From positions 7,169,081-7,233,080 of the forward strand of contig NC_086258.1 of the NCBI RefSeq assembly GCF_021018805.1: a stretch of DNA of 64,000 bases, given 5' to 3'. Numbering within the stretch: the stretch's first letter is position 1; each line of letters starts with the position of its first letter. Of this stretch, positions 12,101 to 22,560 are shown one piece after another. The DNA comes from Prinia subflava. Lineage: Eukaryota > Chordata > Aves > Passeriformes > Cisticolidae. The translations under genes and the position numbers were made by a program. The notes under the pieces were generated by a model. The model was not told the origin of the DNA, did not search any database, and saw nothing but the letters and a program-made list of their open reading frames with translations.

Positions 12101-15100
12101 TGGGGTTCCTGCCCCAGCGGCAGCTCTCAGGCCTCCAAATCCTTCCTTCTTCTCTTTCTCCTTTTTCTTCTCCTCCCTTCCCCTTCCTTCCCAAAAGCAG
12201 CATCCAGGGAGGAGGGACAGCTCATTTTGCACAGCCTCTGCACGTTTTCCATACTCCTTTCTCATTGCATTGCCCTGGAAGGTTTCCCTTCCCCAGCTGC
12301 ACATCCAACAGGCACAGCCCACATTAGAACTTGGATCAAGGGATTTGGTACTCACTTGACCTTCAGTGCATGGTTTCCTCCATGGAAAAATAACTCTTGA
12401 ACATCCATAAATGTTGACCCAGTTAAAAGCAGTAACAACCTGGAGGAAGTTAAGGGTTCAAAGAGGTTTGGTGGTCTCCAAACTGTTCTTTAACTACTCC
12501 TGTAAAGGTGGGTTCTACAGAGATGCTGGAATGGCTTTGAAAGCTAGACTGACCTAAACCAGGGACTCCAGGAGTCAGTGTCAGTCCTTCCTGTACTGAG
12601 GTGAGAATTGATCAAAACACTGCCTCTAATCCATGTAACACCCTCATCCTACTGTGCAAGAAAAATATGGAAAGCAACCACAAAAATATCACTTCACAGA
12701 GCTCGTTAGCAGACTCCATCTGCACATTATTTCCTACCAGCCTTTGGTGACTTTGTCCTGCTCTGACCAGTACAGAAGATGCTCCTGACTTGGGAAATAC
12801 TCCAGATGACGGACAAGAATATTCAGAGACTCCATTGCCCTGACCACAGCCTCATTTTAAGCTTTATTTCTGTGTGATATTCTCAAGCCACTTGTCTTTC
12901 TGGTCACTCATCATCTGGCATAACACTTTTCAGTCTGGCCTGCTCTAGGTCTGAGGGGAGCAACACTCAGCCGCTTAAATAGTTATAGTCCAAAACAGGA
13001 GGAGCAGGAAGGTGACATTTTGTTCCTTTAGGCCCATAAAAATGATCAAGAAGGATTTTTTTTATTCCCACCATGACCCCTTACAGAAAGTTGCAGAAAC
13101 TGGGCGTGGAAGTCTCTGCTGGCTCTTAATCTGGGTTTTCTATTCAGTCTCTGGCACCATGAAAGCTTGCCCAAGAACTAGAAGAGAACAAAACAAATGA
13201 GCTTTTCCTTCCCCACTAACTGTATCTGCTTGCTCCCTGCATTGCCAGAGCTGCATGGCATTACATAGTCATTCAGTCAGTAAAGTATGAACAAATTGAC
13301 TATATTTTCATTTGGATTTGTGTTTCAGCCCCACTGCTTTAGAATAATGGCCCACACTGCTAAACTAACTGGGTGATTTACAGGCTGTCCCACGCTCCTG
13401 TGCTCTGCAGGACTGACCTGGCTGTGGTCTCCTGGGCCCCCCAGCTCACCAAGACAAGCAGGTCACAGGGAGCCAGTCCTGTCCTGATGGGCAGCTCATT
13501 AAGGAAAGTTGCTGCATTGAAATGTTGGTTTTTTGTTGGTTTTTTGTTAACTAAACCAAGCAGATGTTAACTCCTTACTCACCAAGATGCTTCTACTGCC
13601 CTCATCTTCCTCAGCCACCTGCCAAAGCAAGCGGCCTCTGCCTTGCTTTGCCTGCACTGACACAATTCCAGGGCTCAGGTTTTGCTGGGACTGTGCACCA
13701 AAACTTAATTTATTTGTAGATGTGGGGCTACATTCCCCTGGGACTGTGCTCTCAGGCACCCAGCATGGACATAAATCATAGAATGGTTTGGGTTGGAAAG
13801 GGACCTTGAGGATCATCTCATTCCAAACCCCCTGCCATGAGCAGGGGCATCTTCCACTGGACCAACTGGCTCAGAGCTCCATCCAGCCTGGCCTGGAACA
13901 CCTCCAGGGATGGAGCAACCCCTGCTTCTCTGGACAACCCATTTCAATGCCTCACCACCCTCAAAGGGAAATTTTTTTTTCTAGTATCTAATCTAAACCT
14001 ACTCTCTTTCAATTTGAACCCATTCTTCCTTACCCTGTCCCTCCAGGCACTTATAGATAGTCTTACCCCATCATTCCTGTCAATTCCCTTCAGATCACCC
14101 CAAACACTTCTGTTCCAGACTGAACAATCCCAATTCTCTCAGCCCCCTGTCCCCCATGTCCAGTGGATGTGTCCTGTCCCTGTGTCACTCCTCACCTGCT
14201 GGCTCAGGCAGAATGGTGTCAACCAAACCCTGGAGAGGACATTTCTGCCCAAATGCAGCATCTCCACCTGTGCCAGGCCAGGGTGAGGCTCCAGCAACCT
14301 CCATCCAAATGTCTGATAGTCATTAACCAAACCAGTAAGTCAATTTTGGCCATCCCCAATACATTTCCAGGGCTCTATCAAGTCAAGAAGGATTCAGGTA
14401 GCAACAAAGCAGCAACACAGGACAGAATTCACCAAGGTGTCAAAACAGCTCCGTGCACCTCCTGTCACTGCCACACACCAGGGTTCTTCCTTTGCTCATT
14501 AGAGAATCCCAGCTCTCAGACACACTCAGGTGGTTTGTTTACTTGACCAAGAGAGAGGAAGGAAAGAAAATGCAGCAACTTTGGACAAGACTTTTGTCAC
14601 CGTGCGCTGCCTCCCCGAGCAGATGAAACGCGCGATATGAATAAGCGATAAGCAATTGACGAGCAAGTGTTCGGGTACCTTGGCAAAAGACTTAATTTGC
14701 AACCTGGCACAAAATCAAAGGCTCTGTCAACGGCTGAGCGGCTCTCCCGCGTCTGCCTTGCATTACCTGGGAAAGCTCTGTCAGGTAAATTTCCACTGAA
14801 AGTAATTAGAGGAATCCCCACTGTATAAACTTTGCAGCAAAAATTCTGGGCTCCGGAATTTGATTCTCACCAGGGATCCGATACCTGCTCGCAGCCTGAT
14901 CCTTCGTCAGAATTAACAGTTGAGGTTTAACATGTACACACAAAAGTGTTCCGCATTCTTTTTTAATGCCTTACCTCTATTTTTGTCTATAGAGCTGAAC
15001 TGACAAGCACAGCTCATGTAATCTTGCAGTTGTTGTCTTGTCAGAAAAGCCACAGATTCTGCTTAAATAACCTGGGTTTGATACACACAGCACACGGGGT

Positions 15101-18100
15101 GGGCTGTGCAGGTGCAGCTTTGCTCCTCCTGGGTTTCGGGGGCAGAAAAACTTCTGGGATTTGGAGAGTTATAAAACTCTTCTCCTGGGGCCTAAATAGT
15201 GCTTAAATAATAAAGCAGTGAGTTCAAGAGCTTCCTGTCACCACACTACCAGATCAATCCTCCCTTCAGCTGGGATTTTGGCTGACCAAAAAGAATTAAA
15301 ATCAGTGTCAGCTGATGGTTGTTCAGTGGCCCGAGTGACACGAGGTGGTGGCTCCCAGGCCTGCAGTGACAATCCAAAGCAGCGAAACTGGCCTGTGCAG
15401 GCACAATGCAAACAGAGACCACAACACCCTGTTCCAAACAGGCAGCACAGACCCAGCTGCCCTGGGTACAATCCCTGCACATCTCTGGGGCCACAGCAGA
15501 GACGTCACCTCCCACCCCACAGCCATTCCATGGCTAACTGCAGGCTCTGGGCCCCTGACACCACCACTACATTTCCTTGCAGATTCTGGAGGCTTTCTTG
15601 CTTTGGCTCCACTGCCAAAGATTCCAGCAATACAATTGCTCAAATCACAGCAAAGCATTTTCATGATCCAGGTTTTCCCACTATCCCTTGTGCCCTGGAC
15701 GCTCAGCCTCTCATCCCATCCAGAATATTTTGGCTTGGAAGGAACCTTTAAGGGCCATCTAGTCCAGTTCCCCTGCAGTGAGCAGGGTCATCCTCAAACA
15801 GATTATGTTTCTCAGAGCCCCATCCAAGCTGACCTTGAATGATTCCAGAGATGGGAGCATCTAGGCAACATGTCCGAGTATTTCAACATCCTCATTGTAA
15901 AAATGCTCCTTATATCTTATCTCAGTTGACCCTCTCTTAGTAAAAACCATTACCTGCCATGCTCAGCACATCCTTGTATCTCACTAAGAGTGACCATCAC
16001 TGCTCTGCCATTCCCATTGCTCTGGACATCTCCTGATGAACACAGGAAAACAACTCCCTCCTGTGCAGCTGCACAGCCCAAATCACCTCCAGGGCAGGCT
16101 CCACCTCCAACCAAGCCCCAGTATCCAGAGGCAGCACAAGGAACAGCTGGCAACCAATTCCCAGTGCTCTTCTGGAGATTCTCACCCATGAAAGAGCAGA
16201 TTTGGGGTGCTGTGTTGAGTTATGGTGAGCACATGCCATTGCTTCCAGTGCACAACTCCATGAAAATGCTTTTTAAACGGGTTTGGCCCTGTTCTGACTT
16301 CTGCAGAGATATTATTTATCAAGACAACTTCAAGTAAAGCTCTTGCCTGGCATGAAAAGGGTCAGGATTCAGATGTCAAGCACATGAGGTCAGTGTGAAT
16401 GCTGCCAGCTCTGGTCTGACCCTGAAACATCTGCCAGGGAGGTGGGGGGCACACACCAGGTTACAGCTCCAGTGGGTTAATTCTTCTTTCCTCATGCTGT
16501 TGTCCAGACCAAATGACCAGTGAACCCCAGCAAATATCTGTGGCCATTATTTTCAGGAAGGAAAAAAACCCAAAACCCAAAACAAACCAACCCAAATCTT
16601 CACGGGACATTAAATACAGCAGCCCAAAATTGCCAAACACCGCTTGAAAGCTTCCCGGGCTTGAAGCAAATAAAGATCATTTAGCCCAGGCTCCCTTGTC
16701 CTGCATTTCCCTCTGTTCTCAGAGCAGTGGGGAGAGAAAAACCAACCCCATTCGTTAAGCCAGTTAAGCACGCTCCTGGCAGGAAAAGCCACGTTATTTG
16801 TAACCCTAATAATCCAACACTCACCTCTGAGCACAGCTCATCTTGGACAGAATAACGTCTGTTTTAAAAGTACCTGCCTCTCTCTAACTTGTCATGGCAT
16901 TTGTTGACAACCCTATTGAAAGCCGCTCTCGATGCGGCTGTGAAGGATCTTTCAGCACCTCTTTCTCTTTCCTAGACAGTTTTTGAAAGGGAGGGGAGGA
17001 AAAGAAAAAAAGCCATCAATACAGGGCGAAAAAGGCATCAGCAGCCAACACCGGCTGATGAAGCGCCTCACCTGGGCCCCCAGCACACCGCCTCCAATTA
17101 AATCAAAATGGTTTGTTTTTAATGGTCTTTTACACTGACAAGTGGGCTATCATTCCAGGCCTAGAGAGCTGTCAGGGAGCCGAGGCAAATCCTCCGTTGA
17201 TAATGCCCAATGCTTCCAATTAGGAGCCGGGGCCGCTCCTGGCGCACTAACGATTCCCCAGCCTCCCCCAAGGCCCCTTCGGCGCCGCCTGCTTCGTCTT
17301 CGCTCTTCCTCCTCCGCAAATTACTGACACAAAACGGAGGCGCCCCGGTGCCTCCTCACCACGCCGGGCCCCGGCCCTGTTGGATTTAATGAGGCGATGG
17401 AAGTTTTTGCGGATCTTCCGCTAAATTCTTTTCTTGTTTGACAGCTGCTTGAGTGTTGACCTTATAAAAGATTTAGTGTTTCTCATTATTTTCTGTCAAG
17501 CTTTACAAGCGGTGGCTTGGCGGAAAAAAAAAAATAATCATTTGCATCTCGGTGTGCGTGCGCAGGGCGGGGGGGTTTTTTTATTTATTTTGTCTGTACA
17601 GGGATGCTCGGCACGCTGAGCATCAGTGTGTGCACCCTACCCCTCTCTGTATTGTTGATTTTTCCTGAAAAAATCCACTATTGTTTTGGAAGAAAAAAAA
17701 AATGAAAAAAGAATCGCTAGGATTTGTTAGATTCCTGTAAATGAAGGAAGGTTTGGGAAAGAAAAAAAAAAAGAAAATAATAGAGATTGGTTTCCTGTAA
17801 GTGAGCACAGAAAGTGTTTTGTCACCCGCTAAAAGGATTCGATCAGATGGATGATGGAGGAACGAGGCTGAGTCCCGGTGCAGCTTTGTTGTTAAAGTGA
17901 AAAATGGTGCAGGGCTGGGGAGCTGGGAGCAGGTGGGCAGAGCCAGGCAGGTGCTGGGAGAGGAACAGGGACAGCCACGTCTCCATGGATCCTTCCAGGC
18001 CGGGAGGAGAGCCTGGTGCTGCTCATTACTTCCTTCCTGGGTTCTTTCTCAAGTCACCACAAACCAATAAATGTAGCTCTAGTAACTAAAACTGCCCCCC

Positions 18101-20254
18101 ATAAGCTGAGCTTATTTTGCACCCAAGGGTGCTCACAGTGCCCAGCAGCTGTGGCACCCACAAAACCCTGCTCAGTCTCTGGGGTTTGTCACCATCAGGG
18201 GTGCTCTGATTCCTCTGCACCAGCTTGGCCTTTCTGCAGCTCACATGCAATTTATCAGCCCTCAATTAACACACCTCCTTAATGTATCATCCAATTTAAC
18301 ACATTATTGTAACCGTGAAACCCTAAAGATAATAACCCCCAAATACATATTTCAGTTTTAGGAGTGGTAATTATTTTTCTTGCCCCTCTAATTCTGTGAA
18401 GCAAACACTGACATCACGATGTCCCAGCTGCAAGGGTCCTGCAGGTTTTCATTTGTCACTAACAAATGCAATAAAAAGCAGCAAACCATTGCTCCTCAGC
18501 AGCACCTGGAGCCCCATGGCAGCTCCATCATCCTGCAAGGAAAACCTTTCAGCTCTTTCCTACAAACCATATCCCTGTCCTGCTGCAGCCAGTGCTCCAA
18601 ACAAAATCCTGGCATAACAACCCATAACTGCGGCAGAGTAATGGCAAAGATCATCAGCTGCCTCTAGAGGAGGTACCTTTGGGTTCATCATTTAAAATAT
18701 TAATTAGAAGAATCAGAGATGAGGATTCATCACTGGCATTGACTGCTCAACACCAGTCTCTATCATAATAAGACCTTTGACCCGAGGACAGCCTTATCTG
18801 GACTCTAATGACTGGGAGGGTTTCTCATTTTTTAAAGCAGCATTTGCCCCTGTCCTACACCTGGTGCTTCCCACTCACTCATGCTGAGGGCAGGAGCTGG
18901 CATCCCTCACAACTTCCTCCAGGCCCTGCTCACTTTAATTACTGCCAGTTGTGCCTCTGTGGGACATTTCTCACCCAGGAGCTTTGTGCCGAGATTGGAG
19001 TGAATAAACTGCTGTTTCCCATGGCATCAACCCCATCCCTGGCAGAAATGTCCTTGTACCCAGTTGCCAGCACTGGGGGATGAGGGAGGGTGACAGGAAG
19101 GCAGGGGAACATTCAAGAGAAGCAGCTCAGCTGTCCTTGCCTGCAAGCACTGGATTTTTGTAACAATCCCAGCTCCAAGGGGAAAACTGCTGCATCTTTA
19201 ATGGCAGTTTGGAGTTGGAACAACCAGGGATTGTCCCTGCCAGCTCTCTGGGGTTACCCACCTACTTCAGCAGCTCCTGGTTCTGCCTTCCCCACCTCTC
19301 CCTCCCAGAGAGGGGTTATATCACTGCAGGTATTTGTGGGAATGCAAAAACATCCAGAAACAGCTGTCTGAAGTTAGGCACTCAAATGCATATTTAAGTA
19401 CCTGAACGCCTTCCTCCAGAGAGGGGGAATAGCTAAATATGCTTTGTTTGTCTTGATTAATGAGATCACTAGCAAGCTTTTCAGGGCAAAGACTGCTCTG
19501 TATTTTTTACATATGCAAAACCTGACATGCAGCCAGCCTGAGCAGGGTGGGGGAAGCGGAGGGAGCTCAGCACAGCCACACGAGGCAGATGTATGGCACA
19601 GGGAATTGTGCTGGGGCAGGCACAGCCCGTGGCCCCCCATGGGAAACACTCCAGTCTCGGTCACTGCCACCTCCTGTGAGCCACACTCCTCACCCCAAAG
19701 GGCCCTGGGACCTTTCTACCCCCAGATTATTCCTCATTTATTTATTGTCGTGAGCATTTTTTCACCCTGTCCCCACTCAAAGGTGATTCCTGGGGAGCTG
19801 CTGCTTCTGTGTTTTTAGGGCAGGTCATGTAAGAGCCCCTGACCTCATCCTGGCCCCTCAGTGAAGCACCCAAGTCCTGTGTTGTAGAAAACAAATCGTA
19901 TTTATTTCAGGGCCCACCTTAGGGCATGGCAGTCTTTGAAAATGTCAGACAACAAACACGCCATAATACAATGACAGGGTTTTGTTGCTAGAGCAGGATA
20001 AGAATCTCCTGAAGTCAGTCAGAAAGTTGCTCCTCATTTTAAGCAGGTTAAAGCTGGAGCAACATCTCCCAGCCAGGCAAAAGCCCTTGTGCAACCTGCA
20101 GTCTCCTCCCTGTCTGTGCTTCAGCCCATTTTCCGTGGCTGGCTCCTGGCTGTAACCAATCCTCTCTCTGCTCCTTTCCTCGTAGGCTGAGCCTCGTCTC
20201 AGGACTTTTCCAGACCCTGAGTCCCGCAGAAAGGCTCTCAGTGCCTCCCACTGA
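9081..20254 (+). CDS. CFAP77: CFAP77, 3' part (three coding exons; 5' exons not found)
   Basis: Join of 9081-9183, 10644-10745 and 20186-20254: one base plus 90 codons and a stop. CFAP77 (C9orf171 in human) is a cilia- and flagella-associated protein of axonemal doublet microtubules. The call rests on the motif RPSTPIFD, a following charged helix (HRYKELWMEQQRAR), the KKESFW motif in the next exon and a short P-L-TF...R-KA tail, in the order I remember for the family. It also fits the position upstream of BARHL1 on the same strand. Splice phases agree throughout: the first exon opens with the third base of a codon and ends in phase 0, and the others are phase 0. The upstream exons probably lie left of the window. 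I saw none convincingly in 1-9080. An alternative would be a paralogous coiled-coil ciliary protein. Confidence 0.8.
9535..9780. promoter_or_regulatory. Candidate regulatory element in a CFAP77 intron
   Basis: Between two CFAP77 exons lies a repeat-free block with TAATGAC at 9614, TTAATTAG at 9688 and further ATTAAT-type cores near 9750. Density of homeodomain cores is well above that of the flanking intron. Function is inferred only. Confidence 0.38.
10260..10643 (+). repeat. 41-bp minisatellite, nine units, abutting a CFAP77 splice acceptor
   Basis: Nine head-to-tail copies of a unit that opens gtgcagctgtttgagccc and continues with (a/t)ctcctgttcacctttgggtgca. The usual unit is 41 bp (for example starts at 10444 and 10485). 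The second and third copies carry an extra gacaagtgca-type segment of about 10 bp. The last copy does not end in ctttgggtgca: it reads cctttagctgaag, and that TAG is the acceptor of the exon at 10644. The polypyrimidine tract of a CFAP77 exon is therefore itself a repeat unit. On the minus strand the units read as a repetitive APKGEQERAQ-like frame, which is a composition effect. Confidence 0.95.
10644..10745 (+). CDS. CFAP77: CFAP77 penultimate coding exon
   Basis: This exon has 34 codons, phase 0 at both ends, beginning LKPGEVRENL and ending HLQRFEK. The donor is gag aag|gtacgg. The acceptor, ttcccctttag, is the last copy of the 41-bp minisatellite just upstream. The codon before the exon in its own frame is the acceptor TAG itself, so no in-frame upstream extension can be translated. 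The KKESFWHLQRF stretch matches the family's conserved SFW-containing segment as I remember it. Confidence 0.8.
10746..13770. other. CFAP77 last intron, first part
   Basis: Intronic sequence between the exons at 10644 and 20186. The open frame at 10864-11328 shows no family motif and is rejected. A candidate element at 11690-11970 is listed separately. Nothing else is recognisable. Confidence 0.6.
11690..11970. promoter_or_regulatory. Candidate regulatory element
   Basis: This is a repeat-free intronic block with gattagcatatg near 11871, a CpG-containing run (ctgccgcggcggcgag) near 11921 and ttaaac near 11955. CpGs inside an otherwise CpG-poor intron, next to homeodomain cores, suggest constraint. 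No conservation data are available. Confidence 0.33.
13774..14150 (-). mobile_element. CR1 LINE 3' fragment, antisense to CFAP77
   Basis: The plus strand begins aatcatagaatggtttgggt, the reverse complement of the classic CR1 3' end. It continues through recognisable CR1 3' landmarks (ccccctgccatgagcaggg, then the segment near cctcaccaccctcaaaggg) to the cccaattctctcag segment near 14130. It is 5'-truncated and many substitutions make it old. No reverse-transcriptase domain remains. Confidence 0.85.
14580..14990. promoter_or_regulatory. Candidate regulatory element in the CFAP77 last intron
   Basis: A sharp change from CR1-derived and ordinary intron into unique sequence with scattered CpGs (aacgcgcgatatgaataagc near 14626), TAATTAG at 14803 and AT-rich blocks. 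It has no plausible exon. This is one of the stronger-looking candidates for a conserved non-coding element serving BARHL1, about 11 kb away. Confidence 0.42.
15719..15955 (-). mobile_element. Degraded CR1 LINE 3' fragment
   Basis: The plus strand reads ttggcttggaaggaaccttt and then the ctgcagtgagcagggtcatc and gagccccatccaagctg segments of an antisense CR1 3' end. It is more diverged than the copy at 13774, with the far end fading out near 15955. Confidence 0.75.
16600..16860. promoter_or_regulatory. Candidate regulatory element
   Basis: This is a repeat-free block in the CFAP77 last intron with TAAGC/TTAAG-type cores (gttaagccagttaagc near 16755), an aataatcc stretch and isolated CpGs. It is adjacent to the larger candidate at 16880. 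Inference only. Confidence 0.3.
16880..17560. promoter_or_regulatory. Strong candidate regulatory block in the CFAP77 last intron
   Basis: About 680 bp of unique sequence. It has CAATTA at 17095, CAATTAG at 17217, a short perfect hairpin at 16921-16939 (arms AGCCGC/GCGGCT) and a CpG-rich core near 17225-17370 that is far from any exon. The mixture of AT homeodomain cores and preserved CpGs is typical of developmental enhancers. An unannotated promoter is the alternative. I see no coding frame with splice sites. Confidence 0.45.
18230..18400. promoter_or_regulatory. Candidate regulatory element
   Basis: AT-rich unique stretch with tcaattaacac near 18262 and ggtaattatt near 18366. It has no repeat match and no exon, and lies in the CFAP77 last intron. 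Confidence 0.33.
18690..18800. promoter_or_regulatory. Candidate regulatory element
   Basis: A short AT-rich block (aatattaattagaag near 18697) followed by catcactggcattgactgc and tcataataagacc. It looks like a compact conserved-element core. Inference only. Confidence 0.3.
20186..20254 (+). CDS. CFAP77: CFAP77 terminal coding exon and stop
   Basis: This is a short exon of 22 codons plus TGA, reading AEPRLRTFPDPESRRKALSASH. The acceptor is strong, a C/T-rich tract ending ctcctttcctcgtag. Phase 0 matches the donor at 10745. The pattern P-x-L-x-TF followed by R-KA resembles the end of CFAP77 as I remember it. A poly(A) signal 140 bases downstream supports a true last exon. The tail seems shorter than in mammals. 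No ORF finder with a usual length cut-off would report this exon. Confidence 0.72.
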   Translation, partial: AEPRLRTFPDPESRRKALSASH

Positions 20255-20393
20255 GGAGGGCCTGCCAGTGGTGCCCTCCCCCAGAGGGTCCCACAGCAGG
20301 GACCGTGCTGGGCACAGCCCTTGAACCCTGCCATTCCACATGCAATAGATTTTCTCTCAGGTTTTACAGAGTTATGCTAATGCAGATATAGCC

Positions 20394-20399
20394 AATAAA
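20394..20399 (+). terminator. CFAP77 poly(A) signal AATAAA
   Basis: A canonical AATAAA lies 140 bases past the CFAP77 stop codon in AT-rich sequence. It is the first such hexamer in that stretch and gives a short, ordinary 3' UTR. Confidence 0.65.
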
Positions 20400-22040
20400 T
20401 CATAAATATAAGAGGAACGATTCTGTCTCAGCGTGTTCATTGCCTCATGTCAGGTGCACAGCACAGCCTGAACAGCACAATGCCCGTGATACTGAGGAAC
20501 AGGGCAGTGCTCACCCCAGCACACCCCACAGGGAGGCAGGACAGGCTCCTTCCCTGCTGCCTCTGGACAAATAGATTGGATTCAGCCATATCCTAGCTGA
20601 TATCAAATCTGTAATAGCTCATCAGTCCTCATTTCTTTGCCAAAAAAGCTTCCCATCAGTGCCTGATTCAGCAAAGCTCTTGCCTGTGTGAAGGAATTCA
20701 AACACCTGCTTTGAGAGCTCTGCCAAACTGGGGCCTCAGCACAGGCAGTGCCTCTACTTTAAGGTGGCTCCAGCCTGGAGTCTCTCAGGGCTGAGCCTCT
20801 TCCAGCACTCACTGAACAAACTCAAACTCCTCCAACACCAACTCAACATCACAGCACCCAAACCCACAGGTGACTGCACGGGTTCAGTCAGGAACCAGCA
20901 CATTTGGAATCCACCTTCTCCCAAGAGAGCATTTCACTTCAAATACCACTTGGTTAAAAGTGCCATTGTTTAAACTGTGGATCTCCATTATTGCTAAAGG
21001 AACAATTAATAACTCTTATGTAGTCTGATTCTCACATCTACCATTACAGCTCAGAGCTTACCAGCTTTTTAAGCCAAATTATCTCCCAGTTTTCATATTC
21101 ACCCTCCCACTGGCACTTGGAGAGCTCAGGTGTGTCACCCCAGAGCTCTGGGAGGTGACATCTGCTGTGCTGGGCAGCCCCAGCCACATCCTGAGCTCAG
21201 GTGGATATGCCGCCAGGATTTTCCCCCCCACACTTTGGCACTGGGATTAGCCCAGCCCTACATAAAGCCACCAGCAGCCAAAGAACATGAAGAACCCAAA
21301 ACCTTTAACCCCAAACCTCAAAAAGAAGAGTTCTTTATAACACTACTCTGAATTGCTCAAGATGAAACAACAAAGTAAACTGCAAGGACAGCTTTTCTTA
21401 CCCTCAGGACAATGAAGGCTCCCCAGGAGCTGCTCCAGCATTTCCCACACCCCATCCTTAGGGCAGCTGGTACCTCAACCTGCCCTTTTATAAGGAAGGA
21501 GCTGTGACAAACTCCACCCTGCCCACACCTGAGCTGAGGGAGGAACAAAATCCACACCGGGAAAACCCTGGTATGTGGTTGCCTCTTTTAGTACAGGCCT
21601 CTAAATAAAACCCATCTAAAATAAGGAGGGGGTAACAGCAGGGCTTGCCAGGCTGGCAGAGGTGGATTATAACCACAGATCTCTCCCACCTCCCCAGGGA
21701 GGGAGGAAGCTGGGCCTTAAATGCCTTGTCTTGATAAAAACAACACTGTTTATGAGAGTGTGAGAAACCCAGGCACGAGGTTTGTCCTCCTGCCTGCTGG
21801 GAGCCACATCCAGCTCTCAGCCGAGCGTCCGTGTCCTCCTGCAGCAGCCACTGAGGTCCCTGGGCTGTGCTCAGGGAAGGAGGCACCTCCAGATTGTCCT
21901 GCCTGGGAAGAGCTGGCACAGGACTTGGTGTGAGCCAAGCCCCTGTAACGCTGCTGGCTGGGGCAGGCGCAGGAAACCAGCAAGGAGACCACAAAAATCA
22001 TCAGGAGACCGAAAATCATCAGACAAATAAAAAAAGCCGC
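20400..22040. other. Intergenic sequence downstream of CFAP77
   Basis: There is no recognised gene, RNA or repeat. Short open frames on both strands lack motifs. Confidence 0.5.
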
Positions 22041-22560
22041 GTTCAGGAGACACCTCGGAGCCGATAGATCTGCCCCTGAAATGCTGGACAAGGTCCTGCT
22101 CCAAATGTCCCCAGCTCGGAGGGGCAGAGCGGGGCACCCCTGCCCCTGTCCCCGGCCCGGCCCTGATCCCTCCGAGCCGGGCGGCAGCGGCGCCGCTGCC
22201 CGAGCCCGTGTGGGGTCCCGGCCCCGCCGCCCCCGCTCCTTGTCCTGCAGTGACACCCACCGGTAATGGGGCTCTGCCGCCGCCGCAGCTTCCCCGCCGC
22301 CGGGCCCGGCTCCTCCCCGGCTTCGCCCCCTTTTCTGCCTCTTGCCCCCACCCCGAGCCCTCCTCTCCCTCCTGGCGATGCGTTCGTTCGGGTAGCGGAG
22401 CATCCCAGCGGAGCCCGTGGCTGTGCGCATCCCTGGCTGTGCCTTCCCGAGCGCCCGGCCGCCTCCGGGGGAGATCCGGAGCAGCGGCGCCTCCGGGGAT
22501 CCCTCCCTCAGCCAGGCCCTCCCAGGCCGCCGGGCTGTGCATCGCCAGCAGACATTTCTG
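22040..22560. promoter_or_regulatory. Isolated CpG island upstream of BARHL1
   Basis: CG dinucleotides are dense here (for example the gccgccgccgcagcttcccc run near 22274), then thin out by 22.8 kb before the main BARHL1 island begins near 23.7 kb. It produces overlapping long frames on both strands (21871-22587 minus, 22266-22796 plus), which is expected of GC-rich DNA. It may be an alternative or long non-coding RNA promoter, or a Polycomb nucleation site. I see no protein family signature. Confidence 0.5.
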
